From contig MU270027.1 of NCBI GenBank assembly GCA_021432635.1, forward strand, positions 992,001 to 1,056,000: a stretch of 64,000 nt of DNA. The letters are read 5' to 3'. Below the pieces are notes generated by a model. The model saw only the letters and a program-made list of their open reading frames with translations, ran no database searches and was not told where the DNA came from. The translations under genes were made by a program, and so were the position numbers. Each line of letters starts with the position of its first letter. The first letter of the stretch is position 1. Source of the DNA: Thozetella sp. PMI_491. Its lineage: Eukaryota; Ascomycota; Sordariomycetes; Chaetosphaeriales; Chaetosphaeriaceae. Shown here piece after piece: positions 10,511-22,768 of this stretch.

Positions 10511-13249
10511 GGCGCCAGGACACCGTCTTGGAAGGATTGCCTGAGCAGGGCTTTGACTGTTTGCAGGCACTTGGAGGAGGAAGGAACCACCAGTCGCGAA
10601 GCAAGGTGGTCCAGTCAATTGACGGCCCTCGGAATCGCGAGGGGTCGCTATTCACAGTCGCCGCTAGGCTTTTGGCTCTGCTGCGGATGTGCGCGGCGGA
10701 GAGAGGGTTGCCAAATCGCCGCAGGCTGGAGCCCTCGGGGTCCCAGGCAAGCCAGGGTTGGTGAACGGCGAAGGTGAGGGCCGGAACGGAAGCGCAGCGC
10801 AGCAGGACAATGAAGAAACCTGGCGCAGCCTCTGGCTAGCTAGATGGGTATGTAACGTGCACCACGATGGCTTCTGAAGGAACACGCGGTCTTTCGCTGG
10901 CATGTGCTTGCTCACAGGCGGTTGTGCAGCCTTTCAAGCTTGTCGTTCTGCTAGCTCCAATTCGGGAGGCTCAGTCTTCAGATGGTGCCCTAGTGACGGG
11001 TGGCTAAAATATGGACCGTGCACGCTTGGAGCTGCCGACGGGGGAGTGTGACATGGGCCCACTCACTGGCAGCTGTCCATTCGCGCGGGCGCAGGCGCAG
11101 GCGCGGCCATAAATTATAGGCTTACTCCAGAGGTGGCTAGAGCATGGTCATGGTCGATCACAGACAAGGCCCAAGTGAGGACAAGACCGGGGAGCTCACA
11201 GGGCCAACAGGGAGCCAACAAGGCCAGTAGAAGGCCAGCTGAAGGCCAGCAGAGAGCTAGCAGTTAGAGACAAGAGGACCTTCAGAGAGATAAGAGGGCC
11301 CGCCAGAGAGCCAAAATGGCCGTTTACTCTCTCTCAAACCTGGAGCTCACATCTCGACCATCAAACGAACTTGGGCAGCTGGCGCTGCGCAAACACCTGG
11401 CCTCAATGACCTTCTCGGCGATGGCCTGGGAATGAGGGCTTGCCTAAGGGCTGAGACGGGAGGGACGGGGCCGAACAATGAACCACGGCTCTGTCCCCTC
11501 CAGTGGAACATCGGCTATCTATCTTGGACCCCTAGAAACGATAAAGAACTAAAAAACGCGGCATGGCGGCGGTCCACCGGAGGGTCCTTGAGGGGACATA
11601 AAGACCCAGGAGAGTCATCCTGCCAGGCGCACTAGATGCGCCAAAAGGGACTCAGGGCCACGCGTGTCGCCCTGTTTGTCGCGTTGGGGATAGGGGCTCG
11701 CTGATGAGCTGTTTTACGACGGGGTCCTGCGAGATGAGCAGGGCGAGTCAAAATCATGCATACCGCCAGGCTTGGCACCAAAAAAGGGGACACCTTGTCT
11801 CAGCTAGCCGTTGTCATATCACCTTCCACGCTGTCTAGATGGGTATGCTTGTGGGGCCTTGTTGAATTGAGCTGCCGGGTCTCGTCGTCTGTGATAATGC
11901 ACGGCGGATTCTGCGGTAGCACAATAGCACGACGCCGCGCGTAGCGTTTGCGCACCTGTTGGGACGAGCGCCCTCCAATTGAGGCTCTCTCGAGGCCCGA
12001 CAAGCGCCGGACGACGGTACCCTCGCCCCCAAACCCCTGAAGAATGTGACCTGGCGCATTGTGACGGGAATGGAAGCTTCCACGAACCTCTCCCCCACCA
12101 CCACACTCAGGAGGGAGCGGGGGAAACGAGGGCAGGCCCGGCAAGGAAGCTCGACGGGGGTGTGGGAGAGGGGATGGGGGGCCAGCAATATGCCCTGGTG
12201 GCTCCTCTCGAAAATTGGTTGGGCACACGGGGGTGGGAGCCCATGGCAAAAGCGTGCGTGGGAGCGGCCGTCGATGGATAAGAGGGGCTGCAAGGCCTGA
12301 ATTGCTAGGGCCACCCTACACATCAGCCCCACTTTCCTCCACGCGATGTGCAGCTCTCCCAATCATACCGGCTGTGTGCCCGTCTCCCGCCAATCCCAAG
12401 AGAATGGCACGATTGGCAAGATCAAAATCCTCCCCCTCAACTCCACTACCGATGCTGCTTCCCCTTCCCTCTTGATTTTTTTCCCTCCCGCAACATCGCG
12501 GAGAACAGACAAGTATCATACCGGATCGGCTGCTGCTGTTTGCTTGGGGGCCTCCTCCTTTTACGGCCGTTTCTCTTTTCATCTCTTGTCGCTTTTCCCA
12601 GCTTTTGCGTTCCCTTATCATCTTCGCCCATAACGAATCTCGGTCGTCTGTCTTTCCCAACACCTCCCAGCCCCCTCATCCCCCTCCTCCTTCGGCGCCT
12701 GTCCTATTCTCGTCCTTGGTTGTCGTCGCTCGAGTCCTTTCTTAGACGACGTCTTTCCGTTGACCTGCATCTCCTATTGTGCGCCACCGCGACTCTTGTC
12801 TCACTCGCCAAGCCTGTCGCCGTCCCCTTTTCTCTGCGAAGCCGCGGGCTGTCTGTCGAGGCCAAGGATCTTCCTCTTGGCTGCTGCTGCCTTTCCCGAG
12901 CCAGTTCTTCTTTGCCTTTTCCAGGGTAAAGAAGCTCAACAGTCATCCCGACGCCGGACCATTCGTCTGTGAGTTCCGACGTCTCTTCCGCCTCTTGACC
13001 CCGCGAGCCCGCTTCATTGCGCATTCGCGTCATCGCAAGATTCGTCCCATCTCCCATCAGGGTCCCTCCGACCTGCTTCTTGGCAACCCTCCCCCCAGAC
13101 GTCGGCTGCTTCCGCTTCGCCGGCTTTTGGAGAAGAGACCCCCCTTTGCCTCTCCCTTTGCCTGCTAGTTTCTCGCGAAACTCGCCATCCGCCGCCCCGA
13201 CGACCGGTAACGCGCACCACCGCGTCTAAGTCCCTCCGCATCCGTCGCC
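10511..13249. other. Divergent intergenic region with long pyrimidine-rich PUB1 leader
   Basis: About 2.7 kb between the Mediator-like gene and PUB1. Around 11160-11350 the sequence is rich in AGGCCAG(C/T) and GAGAGCC motifs and resembles 16430-16620. From about 12450 to 13249 the plus strand is strongly C/T-rich, typical of the promoter and 5' leader of highly expressed fungal genes, with several upstream ATGs; a 193-codon open frame at 12348-12929 is probably a product of the CT bias. No protein-coding gene is supported. Confidence 0.5.
11160..11350. repeat. Degenerate AGGCCAG-rich repeat, copy 1
   Basis: This stretch contains several AGGCCAG(C/T) units in a row (11220-11260), plus GGGAGCTCACAGGG and GAGAGCCAAAATGGCC. 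Related words (GGGAGCTTACAGGG, GAGAGCCAAAAGGGCC) appear in the same order near 16457-16492. It may be a decayed interspersed element, but no termini or target duplications are visible. Confidence 0.35.
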
Positions 13250-14968
13250 ATGGCCGAATCAGGAGCCCCTCCGCCCAACGCCCAGCTGCCGCCACCGCCG
13301 CAGCTGAATGCCGGCGCTCCTGGCTACGAGAATGGCCAGAATCCTCAGGGGAACCCCGCGCACATGCCTCCGCCACCCCTCCATATTCCCCAGAACACGA
13401 ACCCTATCCCAACCGCTATCACCTCCCCTATGGGCGGAAGCGGGGACCAGAGTGGCATTATTTCACCTACCAGCGGTGGTCCGTTCGCCCGCCGTGCAGC
13501 GCCGGAACCTAACAAGCGGGCGCTGTACGTGGGAGGCCTGGATCCCCGTGTCACGGAGGATGTGCTGCGCCAGATCTTCGAGACGACTGGGCACGTCCAG
13601 AGCGTCAAGATCATCCCAGACAAGAATGTGAGTCCCCTCGTCCCTTGTTTCCTTGATGTTGGAGAGACGAAGGTAGCTAATCTAGGATTCTCGGTGCAGG
13701 CCAAGGGATACAACTATGGTTTCGTTGAATATGATGACCCTGGCGCAGCGGATCGTGCCATGCAAACCTTGAACGGTCGGCGCGTCCACCAGTCGGTAAG
13801 AATTTGCCGCCAGCCGCGGGCGATGCCGGGCCTGTGACGCTGACTTGGAGATCAGGAAATCCGCGTTAACTGGGCGTACCAGTCCAACAATACCAGCAAG
13901 GAGGACACCTCGAACCATTTCCACATTTTCGTGGGCGACTTGTCGAACGAGGTCAATGACGAGGTCCTGAACCAGGCCTTCTCGGTCTTCGGTACCATTT
14001 CGGAGGCTCGTGTCATGTGGGACATGAAGACTGGGCGGTCCCGAGGCTACGGCTTCGTTGCTTTCCGTGATCGCGCGGATGCTGAGAAGGCTCTGAGCTC
14101 CATGGACGGCGAATGGCTTGGATCGCGTGCCATCCGCTGCAACTGGGCGAACCAGAAGGGTCAGCCTTCGATCGCCCAGCAGCAGGCGATGCAAGCAATG
14201 GGCATGACGCCGACGACGCCGTACGGCCATCACCACTTCCCAACCCACGGCATCCACAGTTACGATATGATCGTGAACCAGACGCCTGCTTGGCAAACCA
14301 CTTGCTATGTCGGCAACCTCACTCCTTACACGACCCAGAACGACCTCGTTCCTCTGTTTCAGAACTTTGGCTACGTCCTCGAGTCTCGCTTCCAGGCCGA
14401 TCGTGGTTTTGCTTTCATCAAGATGGATACCCATGAAAATGCCGCCATGTCAATCTGCCAACTCAATGGCTATAATGTTAATGGCCGCCCCCTCAAGTGC
14501 AGCGTATGCTCCCCCCCCCCACACCTTCCAACAAGTCCTTCCTCATGCACCAGGCACTAACACCGGTCCCGCAGTGGGGCAAAGACAAGACGCCTAGCAC
14601 TGGTGGGTTTGACCCCAACCAGCAGTATAGCCCTCAGAGCGCTCCTGGGTCTGGTTACCCGGGGACGCCTTCGACCTACTTCCCTCAGTACGGTGGTGAG
14701 CAACCCCTCTCCTCTCCCGAAGCAACCGCGCCACCCTCTAGCATCGACACTGATTGACTTGCTAGGACAGTACCCCCAACAGGGTAACTACCCCGGCCCT
14801 CAGGCCCAGTCCCCGGCTGGTTACGCCCCCCAACAGCCCGTTCCCTATAATGGTCCCCAGAGCGCTGGTGGCTATGGTCGCGGCCAGCAGCCTCCCAACC
14901 AGCAGCAGTGGAGCCAGGGGCAACCGAACCAGAACTTCAACAACTTCAACGGCGGCTACCAAGCCTAA
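13250..14968 (+). CDS. PUB1/TIA-1 family three-RRM RNA-binding protein
   Basis: Five exons (13250-13627, 13700-13795, 13856-14503, 14575-14695, 14766-14968) give 481 aa. Three RNA-recognition motifs are clear. RRM1 starts at residue 91 (RNP2 ALYVGGL; RNP1 YNYGFVEY). RRM2 is at about 180-255 (RNP2 HIFVGDL; RNP1 RGYGFVAF). RRM3 is at about 305-374 (RNP2 TCYVGNL; RNP1 GFAFIKM). N- and C-terminal tails are Pro/Gln/Gly-rich and disordered, as in stress-granule proteins. Yeast Pub1 and animal TIA-1 bind U-rich sequences and control mRNA stability and translation in nucleus and cytoplasm; RRM order and spacing match that family better than Nam8 or Csx1. Intron 3 starts within a C10 tract. The leader is long and pyrimidine-rich. 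Confidence 0.93.
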
Positions 14969-15256
14969 CTTTCTGCAAGACTTTTGTGGACGGGGCTACT
15001 CTCACGGCGTTGAGGATCATATTTCTACGAAAAGCGAGCATCTATGTTTGGGCAACTGAGACGGCGGCTCCTTGGCGTTTGCCTATACGTCTCGGCGGCT
15101 TCTCTTCCCAGTGATGAAAGTTTGGGGTCTTCTGGAGCGTGACGACGACATGGGCTATCTGGAGGATAATCACGGGACTTTCTGCTCTCTATACGTTCTG
15201 CACCCACAATGTATCAGACTCTTTTTTAGCAGCTGTCGATGGTTTTTCTTTTCTTA

Positions 15257-15288
15257 CCTGCCAGTGGCCCTCGCGGGTCACTGGCAGG
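15257..15288 (+). other. Strong 14-bp hairpin downstream of PUB1
   Basis: Arms 15257-15270 and 15275-15288 pair along 14 positions: 13 Watson-Crick pairs and one G-U at 15267/15278. They enclose the tetraloop TCGC. The hairpin begins 289 bp after the PUB1 stop codon in U-rich sequence, so it probably lies in that gene's 3' UTR or just beyond. It could be an RNA stability, localisation or 3'-end processing element. Pairing is read directly from the sequence; function is unknown. Confidence 0.75.
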
Positions 15289-16429
15289 AATCTTGTTCTG
15301 TGGTTTTTACTTTCATTTACTTCCCCCTCCCCTCTCTTCCCTTTCTTTGGAGATTTTGGCGGGCATCTTTCCTCTCGTCTCTCCCAAAATTTCCATTTTT
15401 CTCTCCTACGTATGTTGGATACCTCTTGAGCATTGTGGAAGTCTTTCGCTCTCTTCTTGACGAACTCACGACTTTCTATATCAAGCCTCTGTCACCAGTT
15501 GAACCTCCCCCATACGCAGCCGGTGTTCTTTCCAAGGGGTTTGGGCGAATAAAGCTTTTCCACGTTCAAATAAGGGGGAGTGTACAAGACCGCTCCTCCT
15601 GCCAAGCTGCGAGGGTCTACAATGAGCCTCAGCAGCACTTTTCTGGCGATGTAAACGGATCGCCGCGCAAGCTTGAGCTCCTCGACGATATGATGAACGC
15701 TGTTTCGGGAGCCCCAATGGCGGGAGGAAGGATGCCATTTGAAGACCCGAAAACAGAAGACTGTAAATTGGTGTTGAGAATATCCCGGCCAATGCAGCAA
15801 GATTGCCACTCGTTGGCTAGCTGAATGAGCAGCCTTATACTTCATTCGATGCGATTGCAAGTGAAGCCTTGCCTGACGTGACCTTCGTGCAACTGGCGAG
15901 GCCACCTGCGGTCCTTCGAGATAGACTTCTGGTCCTCGTCTCTATTCCAGGCCACGGCCAACGCCTGCCAAAGAACAGTTGCTCGTGTATCTATCTTTTC
16001 TGAGTTGCCAGTGCGGTGTAACCAATCGAAAATAGGTAGATATCCGCCCAGTGAGAAAACACTTGCCCCTTGCCCATCAAAACGTCACCCGGCAGATTGT
16101 TTCGGACCCTAGGTCCCTTAGGAGAATAGGACCACAGGCATGGGAAGAATCCCTGAAGGAAGCCCGTGGTCGGCAATGCGATCTAGACTCTAGAGCCCCC
16201 TTAGGGCGCCTCAACAGCCAATGTATATGGGTACCTAACTGGATTGCTAGTAGATTATAGCTTTAAGAACCCTGAGTGTCGTGTGGTGCGGACTGCTGGA
16301 GCTATCTTGCTGCCAATGTTCTACTCCGTAGGGCATGGATGGAATGGTACTCGCCGTACAATACAACTCCTGTTAATTAACATAGGAATTGAACAGCCAT
16401 TGCCTTCTCATATACTCTCATAGGCCGCG

Positions 16430-16620
16430 AGAAAAGTATTTGACCCAGATACAGACAGGGAGCTTACAGGGTCGGCTGAGAGCCAAAAGGGCCAACACAA
16501 CCCACCGGGACTGTTTCATTACTCTCAAGCCTTCATATCGGGCTGGGCCTCTCTCTCGTGCCGAGCCAACAAACATACAGGGGGTGGAGTGTAAGTGGGT
16601 TGGGTCTCGTTCTTGAGAGA
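16430..16620. repeat. Degenerate repeat, copy 2
   Basis: It shares the ordered words GGGAGC(C/T)(C/T)ACAGGG and GAGAGCCAAAA(N)GGCC, then a CTCTCAA stretch, with 11160-11350. Divergence is high, so this may be a decayed element or simply similar composition. Confidence 0.3.
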
Positions 16621-16930
16621 CGGCCTCGAGAAGGGTGATCTGATGGTTGAGCATGTCTCTAGCAGGCCTTGGTCTGTCGCATTTGATAGATACGGGGTCT
16701 GGGCCGAGAGATTTATACTCTTACTCCATGTATAAAACCATGGCTAGATCAAGTTATGCGACAGCAAGAATCCTGACTCGCGGGAGGCCAAATCGGGCCA
16801 CTAGGCCTATCGCAAAGATTTCGGCGCTGAGACAATTGGCTCCCCATTCTTCCACACTAGGTTGGCGCCACATGTGGCTCTACCGCGTCTGTCACCAGGT
16901 CCTTAACTCTCATACGGGGTTTGCCGGGGG

Positions 16931-16987
16931 TTCAAAATTTTTATTTTTATTTTTCATTTTTTTTCAAATTTTCAAATTTTCAAATTC
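16931..16987. repeat. T/A low-complexity block
   Basis: A 57-bp run of T-rich sequence ends in three copies of TTTTCAAA. It stands out against GC-rich flanks. Confidence 0.8.
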
Positions 16988-18361
16988 CCTCCTCCAAGAT
17001 GGACTCTCGGCGTCTGGCGGCCCCTCTCGCGATCATCTCTGGTCAAGGTTGGTGCCCAATGTTGCCCAAGGACCAGAGTTAGGCCTAGTTGACCAGGCTG
17101 GGCCGGGATGGGGTCGCGGCACGAATGGCGTTGGACTCGCCGAGGACAGGGGAAGTTCAAACGCGCTATCAACGTGGGCAACGAGTAGAAGGCAGGTCTG
17201 GCGTCAGAAGAGGGGCCAGAGGAGAGACTTGTTGTATCGAACGGGGGCTCTGGAGAACGACTTCGTAGAGATCGACGGCTGCAAACAGGAAGAAGCGAAG
17301 TGGTGTTGCAGAGCCCGCAGGCTCGAAGGTCGCGCCCGGCATTATCGTCGGTCGCATGGGATGGAACAAAGCGAAGATCGCAATGGGTCTTGGAGGCCGG
17401 AGCTCAAAAAGCTTTGTCCCATGGGGGAGCTTTTGGGACACGAGTGGCACAATGCATGGCAGTTGGTGCAATTTGTGTCTGCACAAACTGGAAGGGAAGG
17501 TACCTTTGCGCTTGGGTGGGAAGTACGATGTCGCTTTTTTCCCCTTTCCTTTCTTCCCCCTCCAAGCTCGCTTGTTTTCCTTTCTTTTTCTTGTCTTTGG
17601 GCTGAGGACCACAGGGTGTCACAGGCGAGAGAGTGTGAAGGACCTGTCTGCAAGCTCTCGTGCTCTGCGAGCGATCCTTGCCCACTGCTCGCCCGCTGCT
17701 CACCCACTGTAGACTGCAGAGCTGGTTGCTAGGTAGCTCTTTATAACAATCCCTGGGACCCTTTCCGTTTGAAGAAAAAGGACCGCCCAAAATATCTCGA
17801 CAGTGCGGACAGGTCGGCATGCACTGTCGTTCGGCTGTGCGGTGACGTGCTGAGGATCCGTGCCATCCATTCTTGTTCTCACTGTCTGCCCAGGGTCGTC
17901 CTAGCCGCCCCCAGCAAGCACCGCAGCAAGTCCAGCAAAGTCCAGTTAGCGGCGTGCGTCTTGTGCCAAGATCCCGTGGAGGCTTGGAGGGATTGCACCA
18001 AAAACCTGTCGTCAGACGGAAGGCACCCATTTGGCACTGCTCTCTTTGGCGCAGCTCATGATGAATTCTTAGGATCCCGACGCCGGATTACTGACCATTG
18101 GGCCTCTGAGCGCCCGCACATCTTCCCAGCTTGATTTGCGGTCCCAGGGGGGTTGGGCTGTCGCAATTCCCACCTGGAAACGTTCCTATACCCGCCTAAC
18201 GCGTCAAATCCAGCTGGGAACCACCTTGGCTTGGCCCAGTTGTGCCCGCCCACCGCCTGCCACCACCACTGCACCACCCCCCCCCCAAGAGCGGGACCGA
18301 CTCCTTCAACTCTCCGACCTTCGACGCCAACACCCTCGTCTCCCGTCTCCCCAGACGGCCA

Positions 18362-18381
18362 CCCCCCCCCCCCCCCCCCCC
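18362..18381 (+). repeat. C20 homopolymer before the YAK1 start
   Basis: Twenty consecutive C residues end 48 bp before the YAK1 ATG at 18430. The frame is open through the tract, reading as polyproline, back to an upstream ATG at 18136. Length is likely to vary between isolates and is prone to sequencing error. Confidence 0.85.
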
Positions 18382-18429
18382 ACCGACACCTCGCAATCCA
18401 TTACGAGGTCTCCCGCGCTACCAGCAGCC

Positions 18430-21392
18430 ATGGATCAATGGCAGTCGTACTCTGAATCACCCACTGCTGGGGGCTCGCGGAGATACAATGGCAACGGCCA
18501 GACGGTGGGCCGAGATTACAACAACGGCCAGTCCCAAACGCAACCACAGCAGCCACCCGCCGGCTTCAAATACGACCAGTACCAGGGCGGCCTGAACTCG
18601 CAGCAGAACCCTGCGACTTCTCCCATCACCACCCCGCAGCTGCGCGACGGCAACGGCGACGTCGCCATGGCCGACGCCAACGATCCCTACGCCAGCGTCA
18701 AGCAGTACCCGATGCGGCCTCACCAGTCGTCACACCTCGCCGGCGCCCGCCCCCCGAACTTGCACTCACCGCAGGAGCCCTCGGCCGCCGCCCAGCGATA
18801 CTCTCCCATGGAGGTTCTGTCGCCCACCTCTCCTTACGCGCCCAAGTCGGCCAGCAGCGCCCAGTTCTCGCAGTCGCCCGCCCAGCGCCAGTCGCCGACC
18901 CGCTCCTCGGATTACGCCCCTCAGAGCCCCTACTATGGCACAAGACAGACCGGGCAGCAGCTGCCGTCGATGAACCCCTACGCATCCGCCCAGGATGGCT
19001 ATCCTTCCTCTACCGTGTCGGCCCTGGATAGCGCGTATGCGAATGATCCAAAGTCGCCCAGGCGACTACCCCCGCAATCTGCCCTCCCGCCGCAGGGCAA
19101 GGGTCCTGTGCCCGAATTCAAGAAGATTCGAGCTCTGACGGATCTGAGACCTAAAGTCAACGCGCAGCCTCCGTTCCGTCGAGCGAACCCCGAAGGCGGC
19201 TTCATCAGTGTAAGACTTCCTTCTCGTCGTCCTGCCCCGTCCCCCTCCGCTCGCACCGCTCTGGTTGTGTTTTCTCTTGGCTCATTTCGCTCACTTCCGG
19301 CCGCAGCCCCTCCAGGCCTTGACCGTACACCTCCCCGCGACCTACAGGATCTGCAACCCCGGCTTCAAGTACGAATCCTCGCGGAACCCACGCCGCGTAC
19401 TCACGAAGCCCAGCAAGCCGACCAAGAACGACGGCTATGACAACGAAGACAGCGACTACATCCTATATGTTAATGACATACTAGGCTCGGAAGAGGCCGG
19501 GCACAAGTAAGCGGAGCTCTGAGCTGTTGCTTTGCGGTATGGGAGACATGCTAACTCGCCGCGCTTAGGAACCGTTATCTCATCCTTGACGTCCTCGGCC
19601 AAGGCACCTTCGGGCAGGTAGTCAAATGCCAGAACTTGAAGACACAAGAGGTGGTCGCCGTGAAGGTCATCAAGAACCGGACAGCGTACTTCAACCAGAG
19701 CATGATGGAGGTCTCGGTTCTTGATCTGGTACATCCCCGCATCCTACTTGCTCAGAAGATAGAGGAAACCCTAACTCCGTGCTCAGCTCAACACGAAGCT
19801 CGACAAGAACGACGACCATCACCTACTGCGGCTCAAAGACACCTTCATTCACCGGCAGCATCTGTGCTTGGTGTTCGAGCTGCTTAGCGTGAATCTCTAC
19901 GAACTCATCAAGCAGAACCAGTTCCGCGGCCTAAGCACGACCCTGGTTCGCGTCTTCGCCCAGCAGCTGCTTAACGGCCTGGCCTTGCTCAACAAGGCCC
20001 GCCTGATTCACTGCGACCTGAAACCGGAGAACATTCTGCTCAAAAACCTCGAGAGTCCGATCATCAAGATTATCGATTTTGGCTCAGCGTGCGACGAGCG
20101 ACAAACCGTCTACACGTACATCCAGTCGAGGTTCTATCGATCTCCCGAGGTGCTCCTGGGGCTGCCCTATTCCTCTGCCATCGACATGTGGTCACTCGGG
20201 TGTATCGTGGTCGAGCTGTTCTTAGGTCTCCCCCTCTTCCCCGGATCTTCCGAGTACAACCAAGTCTCACGCATCGTGGAGATGCTCGGCAACCCCCCGA
20301 ACTGGATGATCGAAATGGGCAAGCAGGCCGGCGAGTTTTTTGAGAAAAGGCAGGACGAGTTCGGCCGCAGGACGTACCAGCTGAAGAGCATGGAGGTCTA
20401 CTCGCGAGAGCACGGAACCAAGGAACAGCCGAGCAAGAAGTACTTCCAGGCGAGCACACTGCCCGAGATCATCAAGTCATACCCCATGCCGAGGAAGAAC
20501 ATGAAGCAGTCCGAGATCGACAGAGGTGCGCCCGCCCCGCAGTCCCCGAGACGTGTCAATATGCTAACCCCTCGCAGAGATGAACAACCGAATCGCCTTC
20601 ATCGACTTTGTTCGAGGCCTGTTGACCATCAACCCACTCGAGAGGTGGTCGCCTCAACAGGCCAAGCTGCACCCTTTTATTACGCAGCAGAAGTACACGG
20701 GCCAGTTTGTGCCGCCAATGAACCTCAAGTCAAGTTCTCTGAACAGGACGCCGGCCCCCGGAACCCAGCAGCAGCAGCAGGCTGAAGCCCTGAGCAAGCA
20801 GCGGGCTCAGGCGGCACAAGCCCAGGCGAACTCGGCGGCCCAAGGTGCGTACGCCTCCATGGCAGCACAAGCGACGCAGTACCAGCAAGCGGCGGCTGCC
20901 CACACGCAGGCACCACCGCTATACGCGTCGCAGACCAGCCTGTACACGCCAAGCCACACGGGCCCGCCGCCGCCGTACGGTACGCAGCCCAACTATGGCC
21001 AGATGCCAATGCAGCAACCCCCTGCGCAGATGCCGCCAGCGAACTATAGCGGCGTCCCCCAGAACAGCATGTACAACCAGCAGGCGGCCAGATCGCGACA
21101 GCGGGCGTCGACCATGGAGCAGCAGCAAAGCGGCATCCCAGCCGCCATCCAGCGGGTCGCAAGCCACCTGGATCCGAATGCTCCCATCCGGCTTCAGCCT
21201 AGCCCTGCTTACTACCCTCCTCCCCCGGACGGTATGGCCGGTATGGACCAAGGCTCTAGTCGGAACCCGGCCGGCCGGAGAGGAAGCCGCGCACAGCAGC
21301 AGGGCCGCTCGAACCGAGACTTCATTAGGACATTGGAGGAGCGGACGCTGGAGGAAGGATTCATGGGAGGCAGCCAGAACCCGTGGCATTGA
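18430..21392 (+). CDS. YAK1 DYRK-family protein kinase
   Basis: Five exons (18430-19209, 19307-19506, 19569-19728, 19787-20525, 20578-21392) give 897 aa. A Gln/Ser/Pro-rich N-terminus of about 300 residues precedes the kinase domain (about 328-680). Key features: glycine loop GQGTFGQVV (337-345), catalytic lysine in VAVKVIK (Lys359), HCDLKPEN (Asp457), IDFGS (Asp477) and the DYRK activation-loop YTY (Tyr489 and Tyr491), normally autophosphorylated. The C-terminal tail is Gln/Ala-rich and disordered. Yak1 antagonises PKA/TOR growth signalling and promotes stress responses; in filamentous fungi it affects conidiation and stress tolerance. All splices restore conserved kinase residues. An in-frame upstream ATG at 18136 would add 98 residues through the C20 tract; 18430 is preferred. 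Confidence 0.95.
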
Positions 21393-22768
21393 GTGCAACG
21401 GCGCCACTTGGATTGATAGATACCTAGGCCGTTTGGCGGGGCTCAACTGCCCGCCGATCCGCCGTCATTGCCACTTATCTGGTTGTTTGGCCTAACTGAT
21501 TCTTCCCTCCCATCCCCGTTTCCCCCGGCGATGCATTTCTCCAAAGCCCCAAAGCCGGGAACCTAGGTGGGCTACTGGCAGAAGCCGAGACACCTGGTCG
21601 AAACGAGGAACGGGATGAAGGTCGCAATCCTAGGTGGTTGGCGGTTGGTGTAAGATACCCAGCACGCATATACGCTTGGTGGCTTGAGAGATTCCATTTT
21701 TTTTGTTCTTCCGAAGGCTCAAGACAAGGCGAGCCAGCCCTTAGCCGATTCAATTTTGTTTTCTTCTTCCTGGGAGGCTAGAACAGGGTGTCGATGTTTG
21801 ACCGAGGGGGAGTGGGAAGCATACTGGTGGACAGGCTTGCCGGAGGAAGGGGGCCCGGCGGGAGGATAGTAAACGATGGCAAGGACGGGCGACGGGCTGG
21901 CGGCGGGCGACAAGGTAGGATGGAGCACCACAGCGGTGGTTGAGAGATTCCGAGAGTGGAGATTGCAACCTGTAAACAATCGGAGGCATAGCGCATTTAC
22001 ATCACCCACACATCACACCGCACAGCAAGGGAGGGAGGGGCTTTCCTTCGGCTGAGAAGGAGGGCAGGCGGGTTGATCTTGGGCTGCTTTCGGCAACTGT
22101 GGCATGGTCGCTATTATACAATGTGCCCTTTTATGTCCCGGCATCTGCGTCGCTTCGTTTTGTCTTGGTGCTCTTAGGGAAGAATGCTTGAGGGGATGGC
22201 AGGATGCCAAAAAGCCAGCTAGCTGCCTTATCGAGAAAGCAAACAAAACACTAGGGGTTACTGAGACTTACGCCTTGAAGAAAGCAATATGGCGTGCACG
22301 CTCGACAACTAGGACACTGATACCGGCTCGACGGACAGAAAGAACGGCTCTCGGGAAGCCATGGTCGCCTGCTGCACTGCCTGCTTATGCATTATATCTT
22401 CGGCGGCGTATCAAGCCAACTACCAAAAGAGTCTCGCTTCATCTGCCCTGCTAGCCCTGCCCCTCCCTGCCCGTAGTAATCATATACCCCCTAGACGCCT
22501 CCCCTTTACGCCATATGCGAAGCGATGGTATTTTCACGGTATGTTCAAGCCCGACACCTCTCCTCATCCAAAAGCTCTAGCACAAGTCACGAGGCTCTTG
22601 AGGGCGCCCGTGTAAATGGCTACAGCTACAGTCGACCGGAAGAAAGCTACGCACGCGGAATCCAGACAGCGCTTCCCCCGCCACAAGCGGATCGGCCGAA
22701 GCGATCACGACATCGTGCACGAGCACGCGGCAGCCCTAGGTGCTTCGTTGGTTCTGGTCAGGCCGTGT
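21393..22768. other. Convergent intergenic region YAK1 / RRM protein
   Basis: About 1.4 kb between two 3' ends. It has no recognisable domain in any frame and no repeats beyond short homopolymers. It is long for a convergent gap in this window, so a missed short non-coding gene cannot be excluded. Confidence 0.45.

Larger units (their letters stand above)
14969..18429. other. Intergenic region PUB1 to YAK1
   Basis: About 3.5 kb. It contains the PUB1 3' region with U-rich sequence and the hairpin at 15257-15288, a second copy of the AGGCCAG/GAGAGCC-type repeat (16430-16620), one TACTCCGTA 9-mer (16322-16330), a T/A low-complexity block (16931-16987, with TTTTCAAA repeated), and the YAK1 promoter with C10 (18277-18286) and C20 (18362-18381) tracts. 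A 361-codon plus-strand frame at 16647-17732 crosses the low-complexity block and has no recognisable domain, so I do not call it. Confidence 0.5.

Noticed and set aside
12348-12929. 193-codon ORF in the PUB1 leader
   Set aside because: Product of the C/T-rich leader, which encodes Ser/Leu/Pro/Phe in any frame.
15072-15824. 250-codon plus-strand ORF after PUB1
   Set aside because: Phe/Ser-rich translation of U-rich 3' sequence; contains the hairpin and no domain.
16647-17732. 361-codon plus-strand ORF
   Set aside because: It crosses a T/A low-complexity block, has no recognisable domain and erratic composition.
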